A DNA stretch of 45,888 nt, taken from NCBI GenBank assembly GCA_900770215.1, contig CAAGJW010000006.1:1-45888 (forward strand). Direction: 5' to 3'. The notes under the pieces were generated by a model. That model made no database searches and had not been told where the DNA came from. It was given only the letters and a program-made list of their open reading frames with translations. The position numbers and the translations under genes were made by a program. Positions 23,908-33,300 of the stretch are shown in pieces. This stretch comes from Bacteroidales bacterium (GTDB taxonomy: Bacteria; Bacteroidota; Bacteroidia; Bacteroidales; Muribaculaceae). Each line of letters begins with the position of its first letter. The stretch's first letter is position 1.

Positions 23908-25686
23908 ATGAGTAAAGACACTTATCAACACCTTGAGGAACTGCGCCAGTACATGCGCGGCAAGAATGTGGATGCCGTGATCATTCCAGGCACCGACCCT
24001 CACCAGAGCGAGTACACTTGCGACTATTGGAAATATCGGGAATACCTCACCGGCTTCACGGGCGACAACGGCACGGCCGTGGTCACGCTCGACAAGGCTG
24101 GGCTGTGGACCGACTCGCGCTACTTCCTGCAAGCCGAGGAGCAGCTGCGCGACAGCGGCTTTGTCATGCACAAGGAGCGCGTGCCAGGCGAGCCCACCGT
24201 GCACCAGTGGCTTGCCAGCGAGCTCAACGAGGATGCGCTGGTGGCCATCGACGGGCGCATGTTCACCCTTGTCGAGGCCAATCAGCTCGAGAACTTCTGC
24301 GGCCAGAACGGCTTCATGCTGGCCACCGACTTCTTCCCCAGCGACGCGATATGGACCGACCGGCCCGAGCTGCCGTCGGGGCCTGCCTGCGTCTACCCGG
24401 TGGAGTATGACGGCGAGGACGTCGACAGCAAGATGGAGCGCGTGATGCGTGCCGTGAAGGCTGCCGGAGCCGACGGCATGCTGGTCACGGCACTCGACGA
24501 GATAGCCTGGCTCTTCAACCTGCGTGGCACCGATGTGGCCTACACGCCTGTGGTGATAGCCTTTGCCTTTATCACCAATCACGACCGCGTGCTCTTTATC
24601 GACCAAAATAAGGTGACCAAGGAGGTGAAGGAGCACCTCAAGCAGCACGACGTGAAGGTGAAGGACTATGACGAGGTGGAGAAATACCTCTCGCGCGTGA
24701 GTGAGCGCATGACTATCGCCCTCGATCCTCATCGCGTGAGCGACACGCTGGGCCAGGCCCTGATGTGCTCCAAGATTTACATTGCTTCGCCCATCATCGA
24801 CCTTAAGGCGGTGAAAAACGAGGTGGAGATAGCTGGCTACCGCGAGGCCATGAAGGCCGACGGCGCTGCGCTGGTGCGTGCTTTCATGTGGATCGAAAGC
24901 AACGCCGCCCAGGGCATCAGCGAGCTCGATGTCGACAAGCGCATTCAGCAGGAGCGTGCCCGGTGCGAGCTGTACCGCGGCGACAGCTTCCACACCATTG
25001 CCGGCTACAAGGAGCACGGCGCCATTGTGCACTACGAGGCCAGCGAGCAGAGTGCCTCCACCCTGGGCCCCGACGGGCTGCTGCTCGTCGACACAGGCGG
25101 CCAGTACCTGAATGGCACAACCGATATCACCCGCACCATCACGCTGGGCAACGTCACAGCCGCCCAGTGTCACGACTACACACTCGTGCTCAAGGGACAC
25201 CTGGCTCTGGCCCGCGCCGTGTTCCCCTACAACACTTATGGCAGCCAGCTCGACATCTTGGCTCACGGCCCGCTGTGGCAGGAGGGCTTGAACTATGGCC
25301 ACGGCACCGGCCACGGCGTGGGGCACTTCCTGGGCTGCCACGAGGGCCCCTTCCAGATACGCATGAACTACATTCCCGCTCCCTTGCGCCTGGGCGAGGT
25401 CACCAGCGACGAGCCCGGGCTCTACAAGACGGGCGAGTATGGCATACGCATCGAGAATCTGCTGCTTGTGGTGCCGGCCATGAGCAACGAGGACTATGGC
25501 GACTTCTACAAGTTTGAGGTGCTCACCTTGATGCCCTACGACACCCGGCTCATCGACAAGTCGATGCTCAGCCCCGAGGAGGTGAAGCAAGTCAACGACT
25601 ACCATGCCCGCGTGCGTGCCGAGCTGAGCCCGCTGCTCAGCCCCGAGGAGCAGCAGTGGCTGGCCGCCAAGACGCAGGCCATATAA
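23908..25686 (+). CDS. pepP: Xaa-Pro aminopeptidase (M24B)
   Basis: A 592-residue cytoplasmic metallopeptidase that removes N-terminal residues preceding proline. Two creatinase-like N-terminal domains (about 1-310) precede a pita-bread M24 domain. Metal ligands: Asp395 and Asp406 in DTGGQYLNGTTDITRT, the His in GTGHGVGHF near 467, and two Glu in SDEPGLYKTGEYGIRIEN near 500-515. The three-domain length fits the large aminopeptidase P form rather than the roughly 440-residue E. coli form. The symbol is by family resemblance. No signal peptide is present. Confidence 0.92.
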   Translation: MSKDTYQHLEELRQYMRGKNVDAVIIPGTDPHQSEYTCDYWKYREYLTGFTGDNGTAVVTLDKAGLWTDSRYFLQAEEQLRDSGFVMHKERVPGEPTVHQWLASELNEDALVAIDGRMFTLVEANQLENFCGQNGFMLATDFFPSDAIWTDRPELPSGPACVYPVEYDGEDVDSKMERVMRAVKAAGADGMLVTALDEIAWLFNLRGTDVAYTPVVIAFAFITNHDRVLFIDQNKVTKEVKEHLKQHDVKVKDYDEVEKYLSRVSERMTIALDPHRVSDTLGQALMCSKIYIASPIIDLKAVKNEVEIAGYREAMKADGAALVRAFMWIESNAAQGISELDVDKRIQQERARCELYRGDSFHTIAGYKEHGAIVHYEASEQSASTLGPDGLLLVDTGGQYLNGTTDITRTITLGNVTAAQCHDYTLVLKGHLALARAVFPYNTYGSQLDILAHGPLWQEGLNYGHGTGHGVGHFLGCHEGPFQIRMNYIPAPLRLGEVTSDEPGLYKTGEYGIRIENLLLVVPAMSNEDYGDFYKFEVLTLMPYDTRLIDKSMLSPEEVKQVNDYHARVRAELSPLLSPEEQQWLAAKTQAI

Positions 25687-25771
25687 AAAATGAGACTGCA
25701 AGCTCCTGCAAGAGAGAGGTGATGTAAAAAAGTGAAATACAACAATCAACAAAGAAAACGATTACAATAAT

Positions 25772-26323
25772 ATGGCGATTATTAAAAGCATTCAAGGCAA
25801 GGAGCGTGACAATGGCAAGTTGTTCACGCCCAAAATAGGCAAGGGTTGCTTCCTGGCCGACAATGCCGCCGTGATAGGCGACGTGACGATGGGCGACGAG
25901 TGCAGCATATGGTACGGTGCTGTGCTGCGTGGCGATGTCAACACCATCAAGCTGGGCAACCGTGTCAATATTCAGGACAACAGCACCATCCACACGCTCT
26001 ACCAGAAGAGCGAGACCGTGATAGGCAACGACGTGAGTGTGGGCCACAATGTGGTCATTCACGGCGCCACCATCCACGACATGGCCCTCATAGGCATGGG
26101 CAGCGTCATTCTCGACCATGCCGAGATAGGCGAGGGTGCCATCATCGCTGCCGGCAGCGTGGTGCTGGGCGGCACCAAGGTGGGCGCCCACGAGCTGTGG
26201 GCCGGTGCTCCGGCCAAGTTCAAGAAGAAGGTGGACCCGGCACAGGCTCGTGAGATGAACATCAAGATTGCCAAAAACTACTTGATGTACAGCACCTGGT
26301 ATCCCCGCGACAACGAGGATTGA
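25772..26323 (+). CDS. Gamma carbonic anhydrase-like hexapeptide-repeat protein
   Basis: A 183-residue left-handed beta-helix protein of the gamma-CA / YrdA-PaaY family. Hexapeptide turns run from about 25 to 140 (for example IGDVTMGDE, VIGNDVSVG). Candidate zinc ligands are the His in NSTIHTLY and the two in VGHNVVIHGATIH. A C-terminal helix ends it. Family members hydrate CO2 or are of unknown activity. It follows the aminopeptidase gene by 85 nt without a clear promoter, so the two may be co-transcribed. Confidence 0.85.
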   Translation: MAIIKSIQGKERDNGKLFTPKIGKGCFLADNAAVIGDVTMGDECSIWYGAVLRGDVNTIKLGNRVNIQDNSTIHTLYQKSETVIGNDVSVGHNVVIHGATIHDMALIGMGSVILDHAEIGEGAIIAAGSVVLGGTKVGAHELWAGAPAKFKKKVDPAQAREMNIKIAKNYLMYSTWYPRDNED

Positions 26324-26342
26324 GAATAAAATACTGCAAAAT

Positions 26343-26382
26343 CAATGGCCTGCCACCGCTTGCGAGCGATAGCAGGCCATTG
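26343..26382. terminator. Bidirectional terminator
   Basis: An 11-bp perfect stem, CAATGGCCTGC (26343-26353) with GCAGGCCATTG (26372-26382). It lies between the convergent gamma-CA-like and phosphatase genes. Flanking sequence is T-rich on the plus side (TTGTTGTG) and less so on the other. Confidence 0.7.
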
Positions 26383-26435
26383 TTGTGTGTGTGGACGGGG
26401 CAGGGGGGAAAAAGGAACCCCACGCGCTCTATCTG

Positions 26436-27929
26436 CTACTTGGTGATGGCCGTGATGGCCGTGCCCATGCAGCCGCTGGGCATCTGGATGTGGAGCAGGG
26501 CGCACACTGTGGGGGCGATGTCGACCATGCCTGTGCGGGCAAAGGTCTCGCCATGGGCGATGCCCCAGCCCATGAAAACGAGCGGGATGTGGGTGTCGTC
26601 GGCGCTGGGTGTGCCGTGGTTGGAACCGTCGCCGCCGCTGCCGGCATAGTAGCCCGGCAGGGGTATGGCATAGAGCTGGCCGCTGCGTCCTGGGTAGTAA
26701 CCCTTGACGAGGCGCTCCTTGAGGGGCTGGGGTATCGAGGCCGTGGCCACGTTGTCGAGGTCGACCATGCGCTCGATGCCCGGCTGCGACTCGAAGCACC
26801 GCATGGCGGCCGCTACCACGGCTTGCCGGTCGAGGCCGTGGCGGGCGATGGCCTCGTTGTTTACATAGATGCTGTACTCGTTGACCTCGGTGATGAGGCT
26901 GTCGATGCCGAATTGTGCCTTGAGCTCGCGGTTCACGGGTTTGATCATGTCCCACATGTTGAGTTGCTTGCCAGGCAGCTTGTGGGCCGACGAGTATTTC
27001 TCGTTGTTGGTGCCGCCGTGGTCGGCTGTGAGAAACACGAGATAGTTGCCTCGTCCCACCTTCTGGTCGAGCTGGCCGAGCAGCCTGGCCAGCTGGCGGT
27101 CAAGCTCCAGGTAGCAGGAGTCGACACGCGGCGAGCGCGTGCCATACACGTGTGCACTCATGTCGGTGGTCGAGATGCTCAGGGTGAGCATGTCGGTGCG
27201 GCCGGCGGCCTGGCCCAGTTGTTCGCCTTCGATGGCAGCGAGCGCCATGTCGAAGCTGGCTGTCACGCCTCGCCAGCTGCCCCACAGGTCGCTGTGCAGC
27301 AGGGGGGCATGGCTGCGGTTGAAGCGGGTCACCCACGTGGGCAGTTGCTGCATGTAGTAGGTGCTGGTGATAAAGGCCGGCACGCTCTTGTCATACCAGT
27401 AGGCAGCACTGGCTGCATGGCCCGAGGGCAGGATGGCAGCGCGGTCCTTGAGCGAGATGCCCACCACTTTGCTCTTGAAGTCGGTGGCCAGGCGCAGCTC
27501 GTCGCCCACGGTGGTCACCAGCAGGTTGCGCGGCGAGCGCTTGCCCAGCGAGCTGGCTGTGCCCACGCCAGTCTCGCTGTCGTCTTGCACGCTCGACACC
27601 GCCTTGCCGGCGATGTGGTAGCTGTTGCCGGCGATGCCGCTCGCTGCTGGCGTGGCGCCGGTGAAAATGGTGGAGTGCCCGCAGGCTGTGACGGTGGGCA
27701 CATAGTCGACCATCGTGTTCTGGCAGGCAAAGCCCTCACCCAGCAGGCGCGAGAAGCCGCCCCCGTCGTAGCGCTGCCCGTAGTAGTACATGTAGTCCCA
27801 TCGCATCTGGTCGACCACGATGCCCACTACGAGCCGCGGCCGCACAGGCTGCACAGCCTGTGCCATGGCCGTCGTCGCTGTGCACAGGAGTGCCACGACT
27901 ACGGCCCAAGTCTTGAGTGTATTGTTCAT
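26436..27929 (-). CDS. PafA-like alkaline phosphatase / phosphodiesterase
   Basis: A 497-residue exported hydrolase of the alkaline phosphatase superfamily. A signal peptide spans about 1-23 (ending TTAMAQA). The metal-binding Asp40 lies in VVDQMRWDY, the probable nucleophile Thr81 in VPTVTACGH, a substrate-contacting Asn102 in AGNSYH, and GKRSPR (129-134) matches the Lys/Arg phosphate pocket of PafA. Further metal ligands lie in LTADHGGTNNE. PafA-type enzymes are the main periplasmic phosphatases of Bacteroidota, so phosphate release from monoesters is likely. A single gene, convergent with the gamma-CA-like gene and divergent from the cupin-like gene. Confidence 0.87.
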   Translation of the reverse strand: MNNTLKTWAVVVALLCTATTAMAQAVQPVRPRLVVGIVVDQMRWDYMYYYGQRYDGGGFSRLLGEGFACQNTMVDYVPTVTACGHSTIFTGATPAASGIAGNSYHIAGKAVSSVQDDSETGVGTASSLGKRSPRNLLVTTVGDELRLATDFKSKVVGISLKDRAAILPSGHAASAAYWYDKSVPAFITSTYYMQQLPTWVTRFNRSHAPLLHSDLWGSWRGVTASFDMALAAIEGEQLGQAAGRTDMLTLSISTTDMSAHVYGTRSPRVDSCYLELDRQLARLLGQLDQKVGRGNYLVFLTADHGGTNNEKYSSAHKLPGKQLNMWDMIKPVNRELKAQFGIDSLITEVNEYSIYVNNEAIARHGLDRQAVVAAAMRCFESQPGIERMVDLDNVATASIPQPLKERLVKGYYPGRSGQLYAIPLPGYYAGSGGDGSNHGTPSADDTHIPLVFMGWGIAHGETFARTGMVDIAPTVCALLHIQMPSGCMGTAITAITK

Positions 27930-28017
27930 TTTAGAGAAAAATATATATGTTTTTTGTCATGTGTCGTTGCTCGGCCTCATGCCTGCCGCCGTGTGGGCGG
28001 GAGGCCCGTTGCGGCAA

Positions 28018-28025
28018 CAAAAGTA
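28018..28025 (-). promoter_or_regulatory. -7 box of the phosphatase gene
   Basis: On the minus strand the box is TACTTTTG, matching TAnnTTTG. No -33 TTTG lies at the right distance. The leader would be about 80 nt. Confidence 0.4.
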
Positions 28026-28081
28026 ATAAATTTTTGCCAAGATTTCGGCCGCATGATGCCAGTAAATCGACAAAAAATGTG

Positions 28082-28120
28082 TAACTTTGTGTCCATAGTT
28101 TCTGTTAGGAAGCTATGGAC
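28082..28120 (+). promoter_or_regulatory. -7 box followed by a 5'-end hairpin
   Basis: TAACTTTG (28082-28089) is a perfect -7 box; a -33 box is not evident. A 13-bp stem (28091-28103 with 28108-28120, two G-U pairs, loop GTTA) starts at or within a few bases of the predicted transcript start and ends 19 nt before the next ATG. It could protect the mRNA 5' end, or be an operator for a DNA-binding protein: the arms GTCCATAG and CTATGGAC are perfectly inverted. Confidence 0.5.
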
Positions 28121-28138
28121 TTCTGAAACCATTGTGTT

Positions 28139-28588
28139 ATGACATTATTAAGACCATTTAAATTCAAGCCGATCGCTCTCGAAGGGGGCCAAAGCGATCA
28201 CGACGGCGTTGTAGCCTGCATCACGGGCGACGAGGTGGAGACTGCCGGCGACGACAAGGACCTCACAATAAGCAAGCTTGTGGAGAAATACGGCGAGGAC
28301 CTGGTGGGCCCCGCGCTCTTTGCCGCCACTGGCGGTAAGGGTGCCATTGAGCTGGCCAAGCTGCCGGGCTACAAGCTGGAACACATCACTGTCGACGACA
28401 GCTACGACATGCCCATGCCTCGCCCGCACAACTTCAGGCTGCTCACGGTAGAGACAGGGCGCCTGGTGATGACCGACAACACGGGCCGCGAGACCAGCAT
28501 GGAGCCGGGCGACCACATCTTCATCCCGGCGGCCACGTCGCTGATCGTGCTCGACGGCTATGCCACGGCAAGAGTGGCGCTGCTGTGA
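28139..28588 (+). CDS. Conserved-looking protein with a C-terminal cupin-like domain
   Basis: A 149-residue protein I do not recognise by name. Residues 1-90 form an acidic mixed region (GEDLVGPALFAATGGKGAIE in the middle). Residues about 95-149 look like a small cupin half-barrel: LLTVETGRLVMTD, then MEPGDHIFIPAATSLIVLDG, similar to the last domain of type I mannose-6-phosphate isomerases. Few His/Glu metal ligands are present, so catalysis is doubtful. The start fits a promoter and hairpin just upstream, and a very strong terminator follows, so it is a single-gene unit. Confidence 0.7.
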   Translation: MTLLRPFKFKPIALEGGQSDHDGVVACITGDEVETAGDDKDLTISKLVEKYGEDLVGPALFAATGGKGAIELAKLPGYKLEHITVDDSYDMPMPRPHNFRLLTVETGRLVMTDNTGRETSMEPGDHIFIPAATSLIVLDGYATARVALL

Positions 28589-28729
28589 CAATCGCGAGAT
28601 GACACGGGCTCGGCGCAGGCGGCACGCAGCAGTCTCATGTGCCAGGTGCGTGTGGCAGGCATGCTGTGGCTTGTTGCAACGAGCAGCAATATATAGCACA
28701 CAAAAAAAACAAATATAGAATTTTTCTTC

Positions 28730-28790
28730 AAGACGAGCGACCTGCTGTGTCACAACGGCAGGTCGCTCGTCTTCAATTTTTTTTTTTTTT
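28730..28790 (+). terminator. Strong intrinsic terminator
   Basis: A perfect 16-bp stem (AAGACGAGCGACCTGC, 28730-28745, with its complement at 28758-28773), a 12-nt loop, and a run of 14 T at 28777-28790. It terminates the cupin-like gene. On the minus strand the same stem follows the lacI-type gene, with a weaker T tail. Confidence 0.9.
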
Positions 28791-28808
28791 GTGGGAAGGG
28801 TAGTGGAG

Positions 28809-29834
28809 TCAGCGTGTGGTGCCTCTCACCACCAGGCGGGTCTTGACGATGCGCTTCACCACGTGGTCGATGGGGTACTTGCCCTCGACCATGTCGATGA
28901 GCACGTCGGCAGCCTCGCGGCCCACTTCCACGCCGCGCTGCTCCACGGTGGTGAGCTGCGGGTCGCAGGCCACGGCGCGGTAGCCGTTGGTGAAACCGCA
29001 TATCTGCAAGTCGTGGGGCACGTCGAGCCCCATGCGCTTGGCTGTGTAGAGCACGCCTATGGCCGTGTCGTCGTTGACGCAGAAGAAGCCGTCGGGGCGG
29101 TCTTTGCGTGCGAGTATGCCCGGGGCGGTGCGCTCGGCATCGTCGCGGTTGTCGCATATCTTCACCAGGCTCTCGTCGAGCTCGAGGCCGTTGTGCACCA
29201 GGGCATCTTTGTAGCCGTTGTAGCGGTTCTTGCTTATCTCCATGTTCAGTGGCGACCCGAAGAAGGCCACGCGCTTGCAGCCCCGTTCGATGAGGTAGCT
29301 CACAGCGCGGTAGCTGCCCTGATAGTCGTCGACCACCACGCGACTGCAGTTGATGCCGGCGCATATGCGGTCGTAGAACACGAGGGGCACGCCGTTGTCG
29401 ATGAGATACTTGAAGTGATCATATTTCTCGGTGTCCTTGGCCTGGCTCACGATGATGCCGCACACCTTGTTCTGGTAGAGCGAGCTGCATATCTCCACCT
29501 CGCGCTCATATTTCTCGTTGCTTTGCGCCACGATGATGCGGTAGCCCCGCTGGTAGGCCTGCTCCTCGATGCCGCTGAGCACCGACGAGAAATAGTAGTG
29601 TGTGAACTGGGGAATGATCACGCCTATCACCTTGCCCGGGCCCAGCTTGCTGTGGCGCAGGGTGGCGGCAACCACGTTGGGAAAGTAGTCGTGCTCACGG
29701 GCAAAACGCTGTATTTTCTCGCGCTGCTCCCGGCTTATGCTGGGGCTGTCTTTGAGTGCGCGCGACACGGTGGCCACCGACACGCCGAGCATCCTGGCTA
29801 TGTCCTTCATCGTCAATTGCTGTTTCTCGCTCAT
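28809..29834 (-). CDS. LacI-family transcriptional regulator
   Basis: A 341-residue repressor or activator. The N-terminal helix-turn-helix and hinge helix read MKDIARMLGVSVATVSRALK (9-28) and continue to about 60. The rest is a periplasmic-binding-protein-like sugar sensor (VIIPQFTHYYFSSVL, FCVNDDTAIGVLY and ICGFTNGYRA are typical). It is divergent from susC. Two LacI-type palindromes lie in the shared intergenic region, one overlapping the -33 box of this gene's own promoter. It probably senses a sugar from the glycan handled by the neighbouring locus, but the ligand is unknown. Confidence 0.9.
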   Translation of the reverse strand: MSEKQQLTMKDIARMLGVSVATVSRALKDSPSISREQREKIQRFAREHDYFPNVVAATLRHSKLGPGKVIGVIIPQFTHYYFSSVLSGIEEQAYQRGYRIIVAQSNEKYEREVEICSSLYQNKVCGIIVSQAKDTEKYDHFKYLIDNGVPLVFYDRICAGINCSRVVVDDYQGSYRAVSYLIERGCKRVAFFGSPLNMEISKNRYNGYKDALVHNGLELDESLVKICDNRDDAERTAPGILARKDRPDGFFCVNDDTAIGVLYTAKRMGLDVPHDLQICGFTNGYRAVACDPQLTTVEQRGVEVGREAADVLIDMVEGKYPIDHVVKRIVKTRLVVRGTTR

Positions 29835-29991
29835 TTTCTCTTAATACTTTTGTTAGTTCAATAGTAGTTGGTTACGACTTGTCGCTTTCTCTCTTGCTTC
29901 TTGGCAGTGCTCCAGGCACAGTGTCTGCTCCGGTCTGCCGCCGAGCCCTTGCCTTGCCCACAACCTGTGTGCCCCGTCCTTGGGTGAAAAA

Positions 29992-30025
29992 TTATAGGGC
30001 TGGATTGAAAAGTCCAGCCCTATAA
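29992..30025 (-). terminator. Terminator-like hairpin in the leader of the lacI-type gene
   Basis: A perfect 13-bp stem, TTATAGGGCTGGA (29992-30004) with TCCAGCCCTATAA (30013-30025), and an 8-nt loop. Read on the minus strand it is followed directly by TTTTT. It lies between the predicted lacI-type promoter (30102-30133) and its start codon (29834), where a terminator is unexpected. On the plus strand the tail is CCCTTTTG. It may be an attenuator, or the end of a short transcript. Confidence 0.55.
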
Positions 30026-30101
30026 CCCTTTTGTCGTGTTTTCACCTTTTGATATAGGTCAATTTGTTGTGGTTTATTTAGTTTAGTTAGCAATCCAAGG
30101 C

Positions 30102-30133
30102 CAAAGGTATAAAAAGTTTTTAATCCATGCAAA
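30102..30133 (-). promoter_or_regulatory. Promoter of the lacI-type gene
   Basis: On the minus strand TTTG (30133-30130) is followed after 20 nt by TACCTTTG (30109-30102), a full consensus. The start near 30096 gives a leader of about 260 nt. The -33 box is part of the imperfect LacI operator at 30128-30141, so the regulator probably represses itself. Confidence 0.7.
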
Positions 30134-30141
30134 CGATTGCG
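30128..30141. promoter_or_regulatory. LacI-type operator, imperfect
   Basis: TGCAAACGATTGCG is a near palindrome matching the second site (30195-30208) at 12 of 14 positions. The central CG and TGCAAAC half are typical of LacI-family sites. It covers the -33 box of the lacI-type promoter. Confidence 0.7.
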
Positions 30142-30194
30142 TAAAAAATATTCGGAAGTTTTAAAAACTACCCACGCCGATAGTGGTGGCAAAA

Positions 30195-30208
30195 TGCAAA
30201 CGTTTGCA
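30195..30208. promoter_or_regulatory. LacI-type operator, perfect palindrome
   Basis: TGCAAACGTTTGCA is a perfect 14-bp palindrome, centred 67 bp from the second operator. It lies about 70-83 bases upstream of the predicted susC start, outside the core promoter, so it may activate, or loop with the other site. Which of these holds cannot be told from sequence. Confidence 0.8.
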
Positions 30209-30263
30209 CAGAAAAAAAGTGTTTTTAACAGAAAAATAGAGTATTAAATATAATGTAATCTTC

Positions 30264-30271
30264 TACTTTTG
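30264..30271 (+). promoter_or_regulatory. -7 box of the sus operon
   Basis: TACTTTTG matches TAnnTTTG. No -33 TTTG is present at 19-21 nt, which is usual for activated sus-type promoters. The predicted leader is about 97 nt and contains an imperfect AATTAG/CTAATT hairpin near 30279-30300. Confidence 0.6.
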
Positions 30272-30374
30272 CAATGCTAATTAGGCTTTATGAGCTAATT
30301 GACCAAGATTTTTTGTGTATATCAACTTAAACTTGAAATCTTTCACGTTTTAAACTTAAAATTTAATAAAAGTA

Positions 30375-33300
30375 ATGAAGAAGCAGGTAAACATTAGAAT
30401 CCCATTGCGGGTTCTTGCCCTCTTGATGGGATTGTTTCTTTCCATCGGAGCCTATGCACAGATTACTGTGAATGGTAATGTTAAGGATGCTCAAGGCGAG
30501 CCTGTGATCGGCGCCAGTGTGCGCGTCGTTGGCAACGCTACTCAGGGTGTAGCTACCGATCTTGACGGTAACTTCACACTTAGTAACGTGGCCCAGGGAG
30601 CCAAGCTCCAAATTTCATCGGTGGGCTATGAGACCCTCACGGTCTCGGCAGCCCCCAGCCTGGTGATTACCCTCAACGAGAACACACAAGCGCTCAACGA
30701 GGTGGTGGTCATCGGTTACGGTGTCGCCAAGAAGAGCGACTTGACGGGTTCGGTGACGGCTATCAAGCCCGATACCAAGAACAGGGGCGTTGTGGTCAAT
30801 GCCCAGGACATGCTGGCCGGCAAGGTGGCCGGTGTGAGCGTGACCAGCCAGGGCGGTACTCCTGGCGGCTCGTCGACGATACGCATACGTGGCGGCTCGT
30901 CGCTCAATGCCAGCAACGATCCTCTCGTCGTGATCGATGGTATTCCCATGGACAACAACGGCATCAAGGGCATGCCCAACGGCCTGGCTATGGTCAACCC
31001 TCAGGACATTGAGAGCTTCAACGTGTTGAAGGATGCTTCGGCCACTGCCATCTACGGTAGCCGCGGCAGCAACGGTGTCATCATCATCACCACCAAGAAG
31101 GGTCGTCGCGGCCAGAAGCCCCAGGTGAGCTACAACGGCAGCGTCACCATGAGCGTGAAGCGCAAGACCATCGACGTGATGAGCGGCGATGAGTATCGCG
31201 ACTATATTAAAAAGGTGTACACCGGCTCCAGCCTCTACGACACCGCAGTGGGCCTGCTGGGCAGTGCCAGCACCGACTGGCAGGACGAAATCCTGCGCAC
31301 GGCCTGGTCGACCGACCACAACCTGCAGGTGAGCGGCTCGGTGGGCAAGTATCTGCCCTATCGCGTGAGCCTGGGCTACACTGGCGAGCAAGGTATTGTC
31401 AAGACCTCCGACTTCAAGCGCTACACCGTGAGCGCCAACCTCAACCCCTCGCTGCTCAACGACCACCTGGTGGTGAACTTGAATGCCAAGTGGATGTGGG
31501 GCCGCAACCACTATGCCGACGGCGGTGCCATAAGCAACGCCTTGCGCATGGATCCCACACAGCCCGTGAGCGTGGCCAGCGGCTTTGAAAACTTCAACAA
31601 CTACTTTGAGTGGACCTCGTCCAACAGCGACCTGGGCGACAGCGCTTGGCCCGTGGTGACCAACACCAACGCCCCGCGCAACCCTGTGGCCATACTTGAA
31701 CTCAAGAACGACCGCGCTCGCAGCCACGACTTCAACGGCAGTGCCGATATCGACTACAAGGTGCACGGCTTTGAAGACCTGCGCCTGCACACCACCATAG
31801 GTGGCGACTTCTCGGGTGGCAAGCAGAACACCGACGTGCTGCCCGGTTGCCCGCAAGCCAGCTACTGGGGCAGCTACGGCTGGGCAAACGGCACCAAGGA
31901 GAACCTCACCTGGAGTGAGTATCTCCAGTACTACAAGGACTTCGACGACATGAACCACTTCGACATCATGGCCGGCCACGAGTGGCAACACTTCTGGCGC
32001 AAGGAGAACTCCTACTATGTGAACAAGTACCCCGAAAACTCGGCTCTCACTGCCACCGACGACGCTGGCAATGTCACTTCTCTGGCAGGCACCACCCACA
32101 TCGTGACCCTGCAGAACAACGGCAAGGGCTACCGCACCGAGAACTACCTGGAGTCCTACTTCGGCCGCATGCAGTACAACTATGCCGAGCGCTATTTCTT
32201 CACCTTCACCTTCCGTGCCGACGGCTCTTCGCGCTTCAACTGGCTCAAGGGCTTCGACAACCAGCAGTGGGGCTACTTCCCCAGCGCCGCACTGGCCTGG
32301 GCCATCAACAAGGAGAGCTTTTTGAAGAACGCTACCGCACTGAGCGACCTCAAACTGCGTCTGGGCTGGGGTAAGACTGGCCAGCAGGAAGGCATCAGCG
32401 ACTACAGCTACTATGCCAACTATGCCCTCAACACCGGCGTGCAAGGCTCGTTCTACGACATCGTGGGCGACGGCACCATGGCCCGCCCCAATGCCTACAA
32501 CCCTGCACTGAAGTGGGAGACCACCACCACGACCAACATCGGTCTCGACTGGGGCCTGTGGAACCAGAAACTGAGCGGCTCGATCGACTGGTACTATCGC
32601 AAGACTACCGACCTGATCAACTACACCAGCGTGGCTGCCATGAGCAACTTCCGCAACCAGACCTACCGCAACATAGGCAGCATGCGCAACACCGGTGTCG
32701 AGGCCAGCATCAGCTACAAGGCCATCAACACGGCCGACCTGCGCTGGAACATCGACTTCAACCTCACCTACAACAGCAACAAGATTACCGAGCTTGTGAG
32801 CACCGACCCCAACTTCTATGTTGAGACCGGCGGCATCTCGAGCGGTACAGGACAATATGTGCAGGCTCACGCCGTGGGTCACCCCATGAGCAGCTTCTAT
32901 GTGTACCAGCAGGTATATGACCAGAACGGCAAGACCGTCGAGGGCCAGTATGTCGACCGCAACGGCGACGGCGTCATCTCTGAGGCCGACCGCTACTTCT
33001 ACAAGTCGCCCAACGCTCCCTGGCGCTTCGGCCTGGCCACTCGCCTGGAGTACAAGAACTGGGACCTGGGCATGAGCTTCCGTGCCAACCTGGGCAACTA
33101 TGTGTACAACGACGCTATGGCCACCAACCGCAACGTGGGCACTACTTCGATGATGGAGCAAGTGTCGGGCAACTACCTGCAGAACCGTCCTGTGTACTGC
33201 ATCGACAATGGCTGGACCACCAACACCACCGTGGGCGCATTGAGCGACTACTGGGTGCAGAACGCCTCGTTCCTCAAGTGCGACAACATCACCCTGGGCT

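Noticed and set aside
26385..28142. 585-codon plus-strand frame over the phosphatase
   Set aside because: The minus-strand protein has a signal peptide and all alkaline phosphatase motifs; the plus frame has the composition of an antisense shadow.
28710..28717. CAAATATA read as a minus-strand -7 box
   Set aside because: No -33 box lies at the right distance and the transcript would only be antisense to the cupin-like gene. It is probably chance in AT-rich DNA.
29992..30192. 66-codon minus-strand frame in the lacI-susC intergenic region
   Set aside because: It overlaps the operators, the promoter and the hairpin and has no start signal, so it is better explained as regulatory DNA.
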